A stretch of DNA of 64,000 bases. It comes from Nonomuraea sp. SBT364 (GTDB lineage: Bacteria > Actinomycetota > Actinomycetes > Streptosporangiales > Streptosporangiaceae). Made by a program: the position numbers and the translations under genes. Shown piece by piece: positions 17,288-25,608 of this stretch. The stretch lies in assembly GCF_001083785.1 (NCBI RefSeq), contig NZ_LAVL01000004.1:62001-126000 (forward strand), read 5' to 3'. Under the pieces are notes generated by a model that had not been told where the DNA came from, did not search any database, and saw nothing but the letters and a program-made list of their open reading frames with translations. Position 1 is the first letter of the stretch; the number at the start of each line of letters is the position of its first letter.

Positions 17288-17491
17288 TCATTTCCCGTAC
17301 TTGGTGTGAATGGATTGGCGGGTGACGCCCAGGGCGTCGCCGATCTGCTGCCAGGACCAGCCCGCGCGACGGGCGGCGGCCACCTGGTTGGCCTCCATCC
17401 GTTCGGCTAGCCGGCGCAGGGCCAGCACCGCCCACAGCCCCTTCGCAGGGTCATCGGACGTCAGCGCGGAGGACAGACGATTCACGGACAT
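17288..17491 (-). CDS. small HTH DNA-binding protein heading the ClpN operon
   Basis: About 67 aa starting MSVNRLSSAL at ATG 17491, with a C-terminal helix-turn-helix AGWSWQQIGDALGVTRQSIH (residues about 43-62), the form seen in HTH proteins paired with ClpN proteins. A longer frame starts at 17527 but would put the perfect inverted repeat (17495-17538) inside the coding region, so the short start is preferred. With only 3 nt between the repeat and the ATG there is no Shine-Dalgarno, suggesting a leaderless transcript or an alternative start. Confidence 0.75.
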   Translation of the reverse strand: MSVNRLSSALTSDDPAKGLWAVLALRRLAERMEANQVAAARRAGWSWQQIGDALGVTRQSIHTKYGK

Positions 17492-17494
17492 GGC

Positions 17495-17538
17495 GTCAGT
17501 TTGATTTGACAGCCACCGAGATGTCAAATCAAACTGAC
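17495..17538. promoter_or_regulatory. perfect 17-bp inverted repeat (operator candidate)
   Basis: GTCAGTTTGATTTGACA (17495-17511) and its exact complement (17522-17538) are separated by 10 nt. The arms are AT-rich against a GC-rich background, each contains TTGACA on one strand, and the element abuts the start of the HTH-ClpN-hydrolase operon. Its position and symmetry suggest an autoregulatory operator rather than a terminator. Confidence 0.75.
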
Positions 17539-17901
17539 ATCATGAACCGAGGGACACGCTTGAGAATCAGGCCGATGGCGCGCTGCCGACCGGTCTTGCC
17601 GGGCAGCATGGCCGCCGCCTCGTCGCTGACGGCGTCTCGGTCACCGAAGCCACCCGCAAGCCCCAGAACCGGCCGCTCCACCGCACGCGCCGCGCCTGAT
17701 CGCCTACCGCGACGTGCAGCGTGGTGGCCTCGGAGGAGGCGTTCGGCACCCCGGCCCGCAGGTTGCGTGCCGTCCTCCAGCCCCCTCGTGAAGACGGTGT
17801 CGCGGGTTCCGGCGCGACGCTGTTGGCACGTACTGATGAGTCCAGCGGGTGGTGGTGGACCCCAACCTGCCACCCGGCTGCGGCCGTGATACGGGGCTTC
17901 G
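17539..17901. other. 363-bp stretch without a convincing gene
   Basis: This lies between the inverted repeat and the LD-carboxypeptidase start. Frames on both strands are readable for up to about 130 codons but have no recognisable motif and no good start. It probably carries the carboxypeptidase promoter and possibly gene debris. Confidence 0.35.
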
Positions 17902-18828
17902 ATGATGACTGCATCGCATGAGCATCCGGCGTTCTGCTGGCCGCGGCTGCAGGTGGGCGATCACGTTGCCCTCGTCTCACCGGCCAGCTTCCCCGACGCC
18001 ACCACGATCGCAGACCTCACCCGGCTTCTGAGCAGCTGGGGGTTGACGGTCAAGCTGGGAAGACATGTCCTGGACCAGCGCGGTTACCTGGCCGGGCACG
18101 ACGCGGACCGGCTCGCTGACCTCAACGCCGCCTTCGCGGACCCCGACATCCGAGCGGTCATCACCACCCGAGGCGGGGCGGGTGCCTACCGCATCCTTGA
18201 CGGGCTTGACTTCGATGCCATCCGCGCAGACCCGAAACCGCTGGTGGGATTCAGCGATATCACCTACCTGCACATGGCCATCTGGCGTCAGTGCCGGGTT
18301 CCCGGCATCCACGGCTGCCTGGTCGGCCCCAACGCAACCGCAACCGTCCGCCGGCTGCTGACGAGCACCGAATCCGCAACGCATCATCGCAATCCTCTTA
18401 TGCTCTCGGTCGCCGCCGAGGTGTCAGGCCACGCCCGCGGATACCTGCTGGGCGGATGGCTGAGCGCGCTGGCCGGCATGGTCGGCGCCGGACTGCCCGA
18501 CCTGACCGGGGCGATCCTGCTGATCGAGGCCGAACGGACGATCGGGCTCGGACAGATCGACAGGCAGCTCACGCAGCTCATCCGCTCCCGCGCCCTCGAC
18601 GGTCTCCGGGGAATCGTCCTGGGACGGTTCCCCGGTTTCGAGGACTACACCGACCGCGGCTGGAACCTCATCGACGTTCTTCGCGATCGGCTCATCCCGC
18701 TCGGGATTCCCATACTCGGCGGGCTTGAATTCGGGCATGGCCCAGATCCCCACGCCGTTCCCCTCGGCACGATGGCCGAACTCGACACCGAAAGTGGCAC
18801 CCTCACTCTTCGACCGCCCGCACAGTGA
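17902..18828 (+). CDS. LD-carboxypeptidase (MEROPS S66 family)
   Basis: A 308-aa cytosolic serine peptidase. It shows the S66 layout: N-terminal VALVSPASFPD, then TTRGGAGAYRIL, the nucleophile elbow VGFSDITYL with Ser118, the glutamate strand ILLIEAE and the histidine region EFGHGPDPHAVPLG (His near 280). Family members cleave the L-D bond of recycled murein tetrapeptides, or confer microcin C-type self-immunity (MccF). ATG at 17902 or 17905. It is followed by an alpha/beta hydrolase on the same strand. Confidence 0.88.
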   Translation: MMTASHEHPAFCWPRLQVGDHVALVSPASFPDATTIADLTRLLSSWGLTVKLGRHVLDQRGYLAGHDADRLADLNAAFADPDIRAVITTRGGAGAYRILDGLDFDAIRADPKPLVGFSDITYLHMAIWRQCRVPGIHGCLVGPNATATVRRLLTSTESATHHRNPLMLSVAAEVSGHARGYLLGGWLSALAGMVGAGLPDLTGAILLIEAERTIGLGQIDRQLTQLIRSRALDGLRGIVLGRFPGFEDYTDRGWNLIDVLRDRLIPLGIPILGGLEFGHGPDPHAVPLGTMAELDTESGTLTLRPPAQ

Positions 18829-18909
18829 CGGGTTGCGGCGTCCTGTTCCCGGCCGGGCCGTCAATAAATGTCAGCGTTCGGTAGCAGGCAGCCGCTACCG
18901 TGCCTTGTC

Positions 18910-19785
18910 ATGGTGAATGCGTACGAGCGATTTGTGCCCTCCGGGCCGTTGCGGATTTGGACTGAGCGGGTCGGGGATCCTGGGCTGCCCGCTGTTCTGA
19001 TGGTCATGGGGTCGGCAGCTCAGGGCGTGAGTTGTCCTGACGCGCTGGTCGGCAGGCTTGTCGAGCGTGGGGTGCAGGTGATCCGGTTCGATCATCGGGA
19101 CACCGGCCGGTCCAGCGTCGTCGACTTCGACGCTCATCCGTACACGATCGGGGACATGGCTCGCGACTGCCTGGCCGTGCTGGACGGTTATGAACTGGAT
19201 TCAGCCCATGTGGCCGGGACTTCCCTGGGCGGCATGATCGCGCAGTGGCTGGGGGTGCACGCGCCGGACCGGGTCCGGTCCTTGACGGTGATGTCCAGTT
19301 CGCCGATGGGGCATGATCCGAGTTCGGTGTGGGCACGGGCGCGGGCGGGGGAGCCGGCCGATCCGGACGATCTGCCGCCTCCGGCGCCGGCGTTTCTCGC
19401 GCACATGGCCGCCGGGCTGCCGCCGGATCTGGAGTCGGACATGGCCTTGTTCCGGGTCTTCAACGGGCCGGTCCGGCCGTTCGACGAGCCGGCCGCCCGG
19501 GCGATGCTGGAGCTGGCGCAGTCGCGGGCCATCGACCCTGCGGCCGCGGCCAACCATGGCCGGGCCGTGTGGATGGACGCCCCTGACCTGCTCGCCCCGC
19601 TGTCCTCGATCACCGCGCCGACCTCGATCGTGCACGGCGACCAGGATCCGGTCTATCCGCTCGCTCACGGCGAGGCCCTGGCTGCCGCGATCCCGGGCGC
19701 GGTGCTGCACGTGGTGCCCGGGATGGGGCATGCCCTGACTTCGCCCGGCCTGCCCGAGGAGGTCGCCGACCTGATCCGGCTGTGA
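18910..19785 (+). CDS. alpha/beta hydrolase
   Basis: A 291-aa alpha/beta-hydrolase enzyme. VLMVMGSAAQG is the oxyanion strand, RFDHRDTGRSS is the D-x-R-x-x-G-x-S segment, the nucleophile is AGTSLGGM with Ser105, the acid is in VHGDQDPVYP (about 236-243) and the base is GMGHAL (about 268). It resembles the aclacinomycin methylesterase (RdmC)-like group, but the substrate is not known. The ATG at 18910 has no clear Shine-Dalgarno; TACCGT 9 nt upstream could be a -10 element of a near-leaderless transcript. Confidence 0.85.
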   Translation: MVNAYERFVPSGPLRIWTERVGDPGLPAVLMVMGSAAQGVSCPDALVGRLVERGVQVIRFDHRDTGRSSVVDFDAHPYTIGDMARDCLAVLDGYELDSAHVAGTSLGGMIAQWLGVHAPDRVRSLTVMSSSPMGHDPSSVWARARAGEPADPDDLPPPAPAFLAHMAAGLPPDLESDMALFRVFNGPVRPFDEPAARAMLELAQSRAIDPAAAANHGRAVWMDAPDLLAPLSSITAPTSIVHGDQDPVYPLAHGEALAAAIPGAVLHVVPGMGHALTSPGLPEEVADLIRL

Positions 19786-19798
19786 CCCGCCTTGCGGG
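19786..19798 (+). terminator. short GC hairpin after the hydrolase stop
   Basis: CCCGC-CTT-GCGGG begins at the first base after the TGA. A 5-bp GC stem with 3-nt loop and no U-tract; a tentative terminator. Confidence 0.3.
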
Positions 19799-20090
19799 GC
19801 GAGACCGCGGCGATGAACGGCCGCGTGGTGAAGCGCCGCTCGATGCCGGGACCGCCACGAACGCACCGGCGTGGCGCTGCGGATGCCATCGTGGCGGCCC
19901 CTGACGGCTATCGGTCGCTGTGCTGCCACCGGCGCATTACGTACGCACAAGCTGCCGGCATCCCGCGCTCCAGATGTGAAGATCGGCCGCATGCCGAGAC
20001 GCTCGGGACCTGACCGCCCCGGGCCACGCCCGAGGTCGTGGACAACCGGCTCATGGACCTGAACTCGACGACAGGACATCGAGGCACATC
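19799..20090. other. non-coding stretch of about 290 bp
   Basis: No gene was recognised between the hydrolase and the frameshifted gene at 20091. A GAGG at 20081-20084 serves as ribosome site for the latter. Confidence 0.35.
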
Positions 20091-20420
20091 ATGGAGATCA
20101 CGCAGGACGGCCTCCTCCTCAGCGTCGAGCGCGACCGGTTCGTCGCCCGTTTCCCGGCCGGCCACGACGACGACCTGGAACAACTTCAGGACCAGGACGT
20201 GTACGTCACCGTCACCGGGGCCCGACCTACTACGTGACCCTCATGACTCTCGATGCCATCGACGCCGTGCCGCGCCGATGGGAACAGAGCGGCGAGGCCG
20301 CAAGAGGCCGGTACTTCTACACGACGGACCTCGTCATCACGCCCCGGCCCGGCATCACGGCGATGATCGAAGCGATCGACGGACTCGTTCGTGAGGGAAA
20401 GACCGCCCCTTTCAGTCGCT
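20091..20420 (+). pseudogene. small unknown gene, frameshifted and truncated
   Basis: The ATG at 20091 has GAGG 6 nt upstream and reads MEITQDGLLLSVERDRFVAR through DVYVTVTGARPTT to a TGA at 20235-20237 (48 aa). Shifting one base in the ggggcccgacc run near 20220 lets reading continue as TYYVTLMTLDAIDAVPRR, then EAARGRYFYTTDLVITPRPG and MIEAIDGLVREGKTAPFS. The combined product, about 110 aa, looks like a compact alpha/beta immunity-like or housekeeping unknown. The lesion is in a C/G run and could be a sequencing error. The 3' end runs directly into the truncated integrase on the other strand. Confidence 0.6.
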
Positions 20421-20740
20421 TGAGTCGCTCGCAATACGGGGTCCCGGTGGCGGTGGCCCAGTGCACGTACTCGATGGCGCCGCCCTTGGAGACGACCCGG
20501 GCGCGGCGGAACTCCAGGTCGAGGTCCTCGACATCGAGGCTGAGGAGTTCCTCGGCGCGGGCGGCCGTGTCGTACAGGAGCCGCCACAGCACCCGTTCGC
20601 GCAGGGCGTGCGCGGGGTCGGTGAACAGTTTGTCCAGGCGGCTGGCCGGGTTGGCGCGGTCACCGCGCCGGGCCGCCCAGCGCTCCACCACTGTGGCGTA
20701 CTGCCCGGGCGTCAGCGCGGCGATCGGACACTGCGGCCCG
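20421..20740 (-). mobile_element. truncated tyrosine recombinase/integrase fragment
   Basis: The minus strand encodes ALTPGQYATVVERWAARRG, HALRERVLWRLLYDTAARAE, ELLSLDVEDLDLEFRRARVV and SKGGAIEYVHW. This matches the XerD-type catalytic core through the first catalytic Arg (T-x-A-R-x-E-E-L-L-x-L-x-x-x-D-L-D) and the Lys beta-hairpin (SKGG). The remaining H-x-x-R, His/Trp and Tyr boxes are gone: the frame passes into the neighbouring gene's antisense at about 20420. It is therefore an inactive piece of an integrated element. Confidence 0.7.
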
Positions 20741-20996
20741 GCCGGTCAGGCTCGGCGTAGCCGGCACGGGTGGTGGCCGTGCCGAGGGCCGGTACGACAG
20801 ATAATGCAAGTTCTGTGGCACATCTGGCTGATGGCGGCGACGAGCCTGATCTGCTGGTCCGGGTGCCACGCCGTCGGATCGCGGGCCCGCTCCGATCGGT
20901 TCAGTCGTTCCTGCCTGGCCTGAAATTCTGCCGTCGGCCGCGGACACGTAGGAAGTGAAAGCCCGCAGCGTTCGAAAGGCCTGACGAGGATGACAC

Positions 20997-21548
20997 GTGA
21001 GTGAACAAGACGATAGGTCCCGGTTCGAGGCGGTGTACCGGCGAACCTATGAGCAGATCCTCGGATATGCCATGCGACGGTGTTCCTCACCCGAGGACGC
21101 CGCCGATGTCGTGGCCGAGACCTATGTGATCGCCTGGCGGCGGATGACCGAGCTTCCCGACGGTGAGGCCGGCAAGCTCTGGCTGTACGGGGTGGCCCGC
21201 CGGGTCCTTGCCAACCACCGCCGCAGCGAGCGGCGCAGGCTCACCCGGCACACCGAGCTCACCGACGAGATCGAACGCCTCTACGCCGCCCCCGCCCACC
21301 CCGGTGAGCAGGACGGCGTGGGCGAAGCCATGGACCTGCTCGCCGACAGCGATCGGGAACTGCTGGCGCTGAACCTCTGGGAGGGGCTCGACCCCGGCGA
21401 GATCGCCACAGTGCTGGATTGTTCCCGCAACGCTGCCCGTATCCGCCTGCACCGGGCCCGCAAGCGCTTCGCCAAGGCTCTGGAGAAGACCCGCCCATCG
21501 GTCGCTGGTTTCTTGTCACGGCCGCTCATCGAGAAGGAGTCAGGGTGA
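20997..21548 (+). CDS. ECF (extracytoplasmic function) sigma factor
   Basis: A 183-aa group 4 sigma-70. Region 2 spans residues about 10-75 (FEAVYRRTYEQILGYAMRRC, EDAADVVAETYVIAWRRM, LYGVARRVLANHRR) and region 4 about 115-165 (SDRELLALNLWEGLDPGEIA, then CSRNAARIRLHRARKRFAKA). GTG start at 20997 with GAGGA upstream. It overlaps the downstream membrane protein by GTGA at 21545-21548. The partner of this sigma group is usually a membrane protein with a short cytosolic N-terminus, as here, so an anti-sigma relationship is likely. Confidence 0.92.
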   Translation: MSEQDDRSRFEAVYRRTYEQILGYAMRRCSSPEDAADVVAETYVIAWRRMTELPDGEAGKLWLYGVARRVLANHRRSERRRLTRHTELTDEIERLYAAPAHPGEQDGVGEAMDLLADSDRELLALNLWEGLDPGEIATVLDCSRNAARIRLHRARKRFAKALEKTRPSVAGFLSRPLIEKESG

Positions 21549-22705
21549 ACAACGACCAGATCTTCAAGGACCGGGCGCGAGTGCTGGATGAGGACCTGGC
21601 CGGCCGGGCGTCCACCGCGGGGGCGGACGCGCTGCTGGCGGAGATCGTCTCGCTGGAGCGTGTCCCGGCCCGGCGGCGGCTCCTGCCCGCTCCTGGCCGC
21701 GTCCTGCTCGGCCTGGCCGCGACCGCCGCCGTAGCGGTTGCCGTCCCTGTGATGCTGTCTGGCGGCACGGTCTCCGTCGTGCCTCAGCCGGGCACGTCGG
21801 CGTCCGCGACGGCCGAACCGACCGCCCGGCAGATCCTGCTCGCCGCTGCCGTCGCCGTGGAGAAGGCCCCTGCGAGCGGCGACTACTGGCGCACCGCGAC
21901 CGTCCACCAGTGGATGCTGACCGACCCCACCCGCAGCTATGTGCTGGAGGGCAGCCGGTCCCTTGAGACGTGGCTTGCCAAGCGGCCGGACCTGCAGTAC
22001 TGGCGCATCAGGCAGGATCTCGGCGTCAAGCCCGCGACCCCGCAGGACGAGGCCGCCTGGCGGGCAGCGGGGGCGCCCACCAGCTGGCGCTACCCCAAGG
22101 ACATGAAGACGGAGAACCTGTTCTCCGTCCCGTCCAGGCCGCTGGAGGCGGCGGCAGGCGAGCGAACCGCCGAACGGCTCTACGGCAAGTGGCAGGGCTC
22201 GGCCGGTGACCTGGCAGGGGAGGACATGACCTGGAAGGAGGTGCGCGCGATCCCGAGCGAGCCCGACAAGCTCCGGAGCTACCTGGAAGAGCGCGTCGGC
22301 CGGCTGGACCTGGCCGGATCCGGGATGGACGTGGAGGAGGCGAGGGCGTACATCCTGCTGCGGAACTGTGTGGGCATCATCAGTGGCCTCCCGGCCTCGC
22401 CCGAGGTCCGGGCATCCGCGTACCGGATCCTCGCGTCCCTGCCCGGCATCCGGGCCGAGGGGGAGATGACCGATCCGCTGGGCCGACGCGGGCAGACACT
22501 CAGCTATCAGGAGGAGATAGAGCCGGGCCTGTTCACCCAGGTTCAGCTCGTGGTCGATCCCAGCACCGGCCTGCTGCTCGCCGAGGTGAGGACGAACACC
22601 ACCAAGCTCGCGAACGGGCGCGAGGCGGAGCTGCGTCTGTCCACCTCGTTCCGGGAGATCGGCTGGACCGACGACCGCCCAGAACTGCCCGCGCACCAGA
22701 ACTGA
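21545..22705 (+). CDS. CU044_5270-type membrane protein, putative anti-sigma partner
   Basis: A 386-aa single-pass protein: cytosolic residues 1-50, a transmembrane helix about 52-71 (VLLGLAATAAVAVAVPVML), and a large external domain. The external part has WRTATVHQWMLT, the segment ARAYILLRNCVGII and the C-terminal TQVQLVVDPSTGLLLAEV, features of the actinobacterial CU044_5270 family that follows ECF sigma genes. The start is GTG at 21545, overlapping the sigma stop (GTGA), so translation is coupled. It likely holds the sigma factor at the membrane until a signal arrives; this is inferred from context. Confidence 0.8.
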   Translation: MNNDQIFKDRARVLDEDLAGRASTAGADALLAEIVSLERVPARRRLLPAPGRVLLGLAATAAVAVAVPVMLSGGTVSVVPQPGTSASATAEPTARQILLAAAVAVEKAPASGDYWRTATVHQWMLTDPTRSYVLEGSRSLETWLAKRPDLQYWRIRQDLGVKPATPQDEAAWRAAGAPTSWRYPKDMKTENLFSVPSRPLEAAAGERTAERLYGKWQGSAGDLAGEDMTWKEVRAIPSEPDKLRSYLEERVGRLDLAGSGMDVEEARAYILLRNCVGIISGLPASPEVRASAYRILASLPGIRAEGEMTDPLGRRGQTLSYQEEIEPGLFTQVQLVVDPSTGLLLAEVRTNTTKLANGREAELRLSTSFREIGWTDDRPELPAHQN

Positions 22706-22767
22706 GACGCCCACCAATTCGCGCGAGGGCCGGAAGAGGGGGCGGCGTCGCATCCTGGCGCGGATGT

Positions 22768-22806
22768 GGCCGTGGTGGCCCGCGTACGGCGCGGGCCACC
22801 ACGGCC
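22768..22806. terminator. strong bidirectional hairpin terminator
   Basis: A perfect 17-bp inverted repeat: GGCCGTGGTGGCCCGCG (22768-22784), a 5-nt loop TACGG, and the exact complement (22790-22806). It lies between the convergent ends of the sigma/CU044 operon (22705) and the response-regulator gene (22930), as expected of a shared terminator. It is almost all GC and lacks a U-tract, common in actinobacteria. Confidence 0.75.
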
Positions 22807-22929
22807 TGCTCCACCGCTTCCTTCAGGATCGCCTCCAGCCGCTGGTGTCGAGCTTGGCCAAATACCTCCAGTCCGGCCTCCCCTGAAATCGTCCGCAACA
22901 CCCTGCCGGTCGACGACGTGTCCGCCGTA

Positions 22930-23598
22930 CTACGACCAACCGCCCGCCTCTGGAACCCGCCTTTGGGCACCGGCGAAGACGAGGCCGAGTTCGTAGGCCA
23001 GGACGGCCGCCTGGGTGCGGTCTCGGGCGCCGAGCTTGCCCAGGACATTGCCGACGTGTGTCTTGACCGTCTCTTTGGTGACGTGCAGGGCGGCCGCGAT
23101 TTCCGCGTTGTTCTGCCCGAGCGCGATGTGCCGCAGGACGTCCAGTTCGCGAGGGGACAGCGCGACCGGCACGCGAGGCGTGGCCGTACCGACGTGCGGG
23201 GAGGCGATGCGGCGCAGCGCGTCGGGGAAGAGCAGCGCGTCGCGTGAGTGCACTAGCCGGACGGCCTCCACCAGTTCGTCGGCGGGCGCGCGCTTGAGCA
23301 CGTAGCCCGCAGCGCCGGCGCGCAAAGCGCCCCAGACCAGCTGGTCGTTCTCGAACGTGGTGACCACGATGACGCGCGTCGCCGGGGAGCGGCGGGCGAG
23401 CTCCTGGGTCGCGGCCAGGCCGTCCATGCGCGGCATGCGGATGTCCATCAGCACGACATCCGCGCCGATGCCGGCCTCGACGGCTTCGCGGCCGTCGCCC
23501 GCCTCGCCCACCACCGCGATGTCGTCGTGGAGGGACAGCATGGTCGTCCAGCCCGAACGGATCAGCTTCTCGTCGTCGGCCAGGACGAGCCGGATCAC
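22930..23598 (-). CDS. NarL/LuxR-family response regulator
   Basis: A 222-aa two-component regulator. Receiver domain residues 1-120: acidic pocket DDE near 8-10, phosphoacceptor D52 (VVLMDIRMPRMDG), T80 and K102. The LuxR HTH spans about 155-215 (LSPRELDVLRHIALGQNNAE, VTKETVKTHVGNVLGKL). Start GTG at 23598 because it overlaps the kinase stop as GTGA; the longer frame would lie within the kinase gene. It is the partner of the kinase upstream. Confidence 0.92.
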   Translation of the reverse strand: MIRLVLADDEKLIRSGWTTMLSLHDDIAVVGEAGDGREAVEAGIGADVVLMDIRMPRMDGLAATQELARRSPATRVIVVTTFENDQLVWGALRAGAAGYVLKRAPADELVEAVRLVHSRDALLFPDALRRIASPHVGTATPRVPVALSPRELDVLRHIALGQNNAEIAAALHVTKETVKTHVGNVLGKLGARDRTQAAVLAYELGLVFAGAQRRVPEAGGWS

Positions 23599-24653
23599 AG
23601 CGGCAGCCTCGCCTGAACGCGCCACGTCCCGCCCGCCTCCTCCCAGGTACACGTGCCGCCGGCCAGGCGGGCCCGCATGCGCATGCCGGTCAGGCCGCGC
23701 CCCTGGCCGCCGGGGCTGCCCGCGAACGCATTGTCCACCGTCAGGACCAGGTCGGCGCCGACGGCGACATCCAGCGTGACCGGGCCGCGCCCGTGACGCA
23801 GGGCGTTGGTGAGCGCCTCCCGCGCGAGGGCGAAGGCCGTACGCGAGGCAGCTGCCGGGACCTTGTCGAGGTGTTCGATGACGTTCATGTGCACGTCGAG
23901 GCCGCGAGTGAGTGTGTAGACGGCCTCCAGGGTGGGGGTCTCGGTGGTGCCGCCGTCGTCGAGCACGCTCAACAGTACGTCCAAGTCCTGCTGAGCGTGG
24001 CGGGCGGTGGCCGTCAGGTGCTCCAGCGACTGTGCGGCGAGCGCGGGTCTGGTGCGCTGCAGTGCCGCCTGGGCGGCCATCGCCTGCACGAGGACGACGC
24101 TGAGGGCGTGGCCGACGGAGTCGTGCAGTTCCAGGGCGAGGCTCTGGCGGCGGCCGAGTTCGTCGATCACACGCGATGGCTCGGTGCGCAGCAGCCGGCG
24201 CGCCGCCCAGCGCTGGCCGAGTCCCGCGGCGACCATCACGGTCAGCACGGTGGCGGCGATCAGGAGCACTTCGGCAGGCTCGCCGAGCCCCGCCCGCGCC
24301 AGTTCGGGCAGCGACACCAGTCCGGGCGTCAGCGCCAGGATGCCCGCGCTGAGTGTGCCACCGACGTATAGGTGCAGGCTGGTCAGCACCACCAGGTAGA
24401 CGCGGTCCGCCCGCTTGGGCACCTCAACGTCGAGCAACTCCGACAACGCGGCCGCCTCCAGACGCCGCATCAGCGGCGTCAGGGCAAGCAGCACGGAGGC
24501 CGGCAGGCACGCCGCCCATAACACCAGCACGCGCCCCGGCGTCCACTCGGCCAGGATGGGCAGGCCGAGCACCACGGCGACCGGAGTCAGCAGCGCGGCG
24601 CCCAGCAGTTGGTAGGTCCCGGCCCGCACGGCCCGAACGATCTGGTGCTTCAC
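23595..24653 (-). CDS. sensor histidine kinase (HisKA_3 / NarX-like)
   Basis: A 352-aa membrane kinase. GTG at 24653 is preferred; the much longer open frame continues through the divergent gene. Four to five hydrophobic segments occupy residues about 15-150 (LLGAALLTPVAVVLGLPIL, VLVLWAACLPASVLLAL). The HisKA_3 phosphoacceptor is His177 in LALELHDSVGHALS, and the HATPase shows ALTNALRHG and GRGLTGMRMRARLAGG. No large sensor domain is outside the membrane. It forms an operon with the response regulator (GTGA overlap), and its promoter is shared with the membrane protein at 24732. Confidence 0.88.
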   Translation of the reverse strand: MKHQIVRAVRAGTYQLLGAALLTPVAVVLGLPILAEWTPGRVLVLWAACLPASVLLALTPLMRRLEAAALSELLDVEVPKRADRVYLVVLTSLHLYVGGTLSAGILALTPGLVSLPELARAGLGEPAEVLLIAATVLTVMVAAGLGQRWAARRLLRTEPSRVIDELGRRQSLALELHDSVGHALSVVLVQAMAAQAALQRTRPALAAQSLEHLTATARHAQQDLDVLLSVLDDGGTTETPTLEAVYTLTRGLDVHMNVIEHLDKVPAAASRTAFALAREALTNALRHGRGPVTLDVAVGADLVLTVDNAFAGSPGGQGRGLTGMRMRARLAGGTCTWEEAGGTWRVQARLPL

Positions 24654-24731
24654 GACGATCGACGTTAGCCGACGGCTCTTCTGGCGTACTCCCTCGCCAG
24701 GGGGAGGCGGCCGGGTCCGGTCGTTCGTAGC

Positions 24732-25361
24732 GTGATCGGCATGACGAGAACTGATCGGATCCTCGGCGCGCCGCTGCCGGCTGCCATGACCACCGGAACA
24801 GCAGAATTGACCATGGACGCGCCGGTGGCCACGGGACGAGTGCGTTACGCGTGGAGAGCCGCCCATGCCCCGGTGGCCGGGGTTCCCCGCTGGGCACGGA
24901 TCGCCGCCTACGCCGTCCCGTTCACCGTGTTGCCGTCCAGCCTCTGGCGGCTGCCGGCCGCGTTCGGCGACGGGCTCCCGTTCGGCGAGCGGGCCTACAT
25001 CGTCTTGCTGTCGATCCTGTCGGAGCTGGTGGCCTTCGCGGCCGTCGGACTGGTGGCCGTCTGGGGGGAACGATTTCCGCGCTGGGTTCCCGGACTTGGT
25101 GGCCGCAGAGTGCCGACGCCGGTCGCCGTCATCCCCGCCGGTCTCGGCGCCATCGCTTCGACGGTCTTGTGGACAGCCGCCATCGTCACCGAGCTCGTCG
25201 GAGTGACCCTGCGAGGCGAGCCGACTCCCGCCGACTTCCCCACCCAAGCAGGCGGTTGGGAGTCGGCGATCTACTACCTCTGCTACCTCCCGCTGCTGCT
25301 GTGGGGACCCCTGCTCGCCGCCGTCACCTACGCCTACTACCGACGCCGCCGGAACAACTGA
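24732..25361 (+). CDS. uncharacterised multi-pass membrane protein
   Basis: A 209-aa protein with about four membrane helices: YAVPFTVLPSSLWRLPA, LLSILSELVAFAAVGLVAVW, VIPAGLGAIASTVLWTAAIV and YYLCYLPLLLWGPLLAAVTY, ending in a basic YYRRRRNN tail. I do not recognise a family. The start is GTG 24732 or ATG 24741; neither has a Shine-Dalgarno, so a leaderless mRNA is possible. It is divergent from the kinase-regulator operon, a common place for the target or sensor partner of such systems. Confidence 0.75.
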   Translation: MIGMTRTDRILGAPLPAAMTTGTAELTMDAPVATGRVRYAWRAAHAPVAGVPRWARIAAYAVPFTVLPSSLWRLPAAFGDGLPFGERAYIVLLSILSELVAFAAVGLVAVWGERFPRWVPGLGGRRVPTPVAVIPAGLGAIASTVLWTAAIVTELVGVTLRGEPTPADFPTQAGGWESAIYYLCYLPLLLWGPLLAAVTYAYYRRRRNN

Positions 25362-25532
25362 CCCGATCGGCACGGCACAGGCGCACTGCTGCGGTACGGG
25401 GGTCCAGTCAGTCGAGAGCTGCTCGACCGTGCCGTTCTTGACCCGGTCGTCGCTGTTCGTCAGGCGCATCGTGCTCGGCCGCTTGCGCGGCAGCAACCAG
25501 AACGTCCCGCCAGCCCCGTTTTCCGCGCTCGG

Positions 25533-25585
25533 GTGATCTTCAACGAAGGCCTCATGGATCGATGTCGAGCAGGTCCAGGAGATGG
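25533..25585 (-). repeat. transposase 3'-end repeat, copy 1
   Basis: This 53-bp segment matches 27721-27773 at 48 positions in the same orientation. On the minus strand it encodes HLLDLLDIDP, the last residues of an IS1634-like transposase. It abuts the stop of the TetR gene. The adjoining stretch 25362-25532 carries a start-less minus-strand frame (FWLLPRKRPSTMRLTNSDDR) of unknown origin. Confidence 0.6.
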
Positions 25586-25608
25586 CGGAACTGACGTTCG
25601 ATCATGGA

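Noticed and set aside
17495..17538. Inverted repeat as a terminator
   Set aside because: The arms are AT-rich, no U-tract follows, and it sits at a start codon rather than after a stop.
23595..25496. A 633-codon histidine kinase starting at 25496
   Set aside because: Its first part is antisense to the membrane protein at 24732. The kinase starts at GTG 24653.
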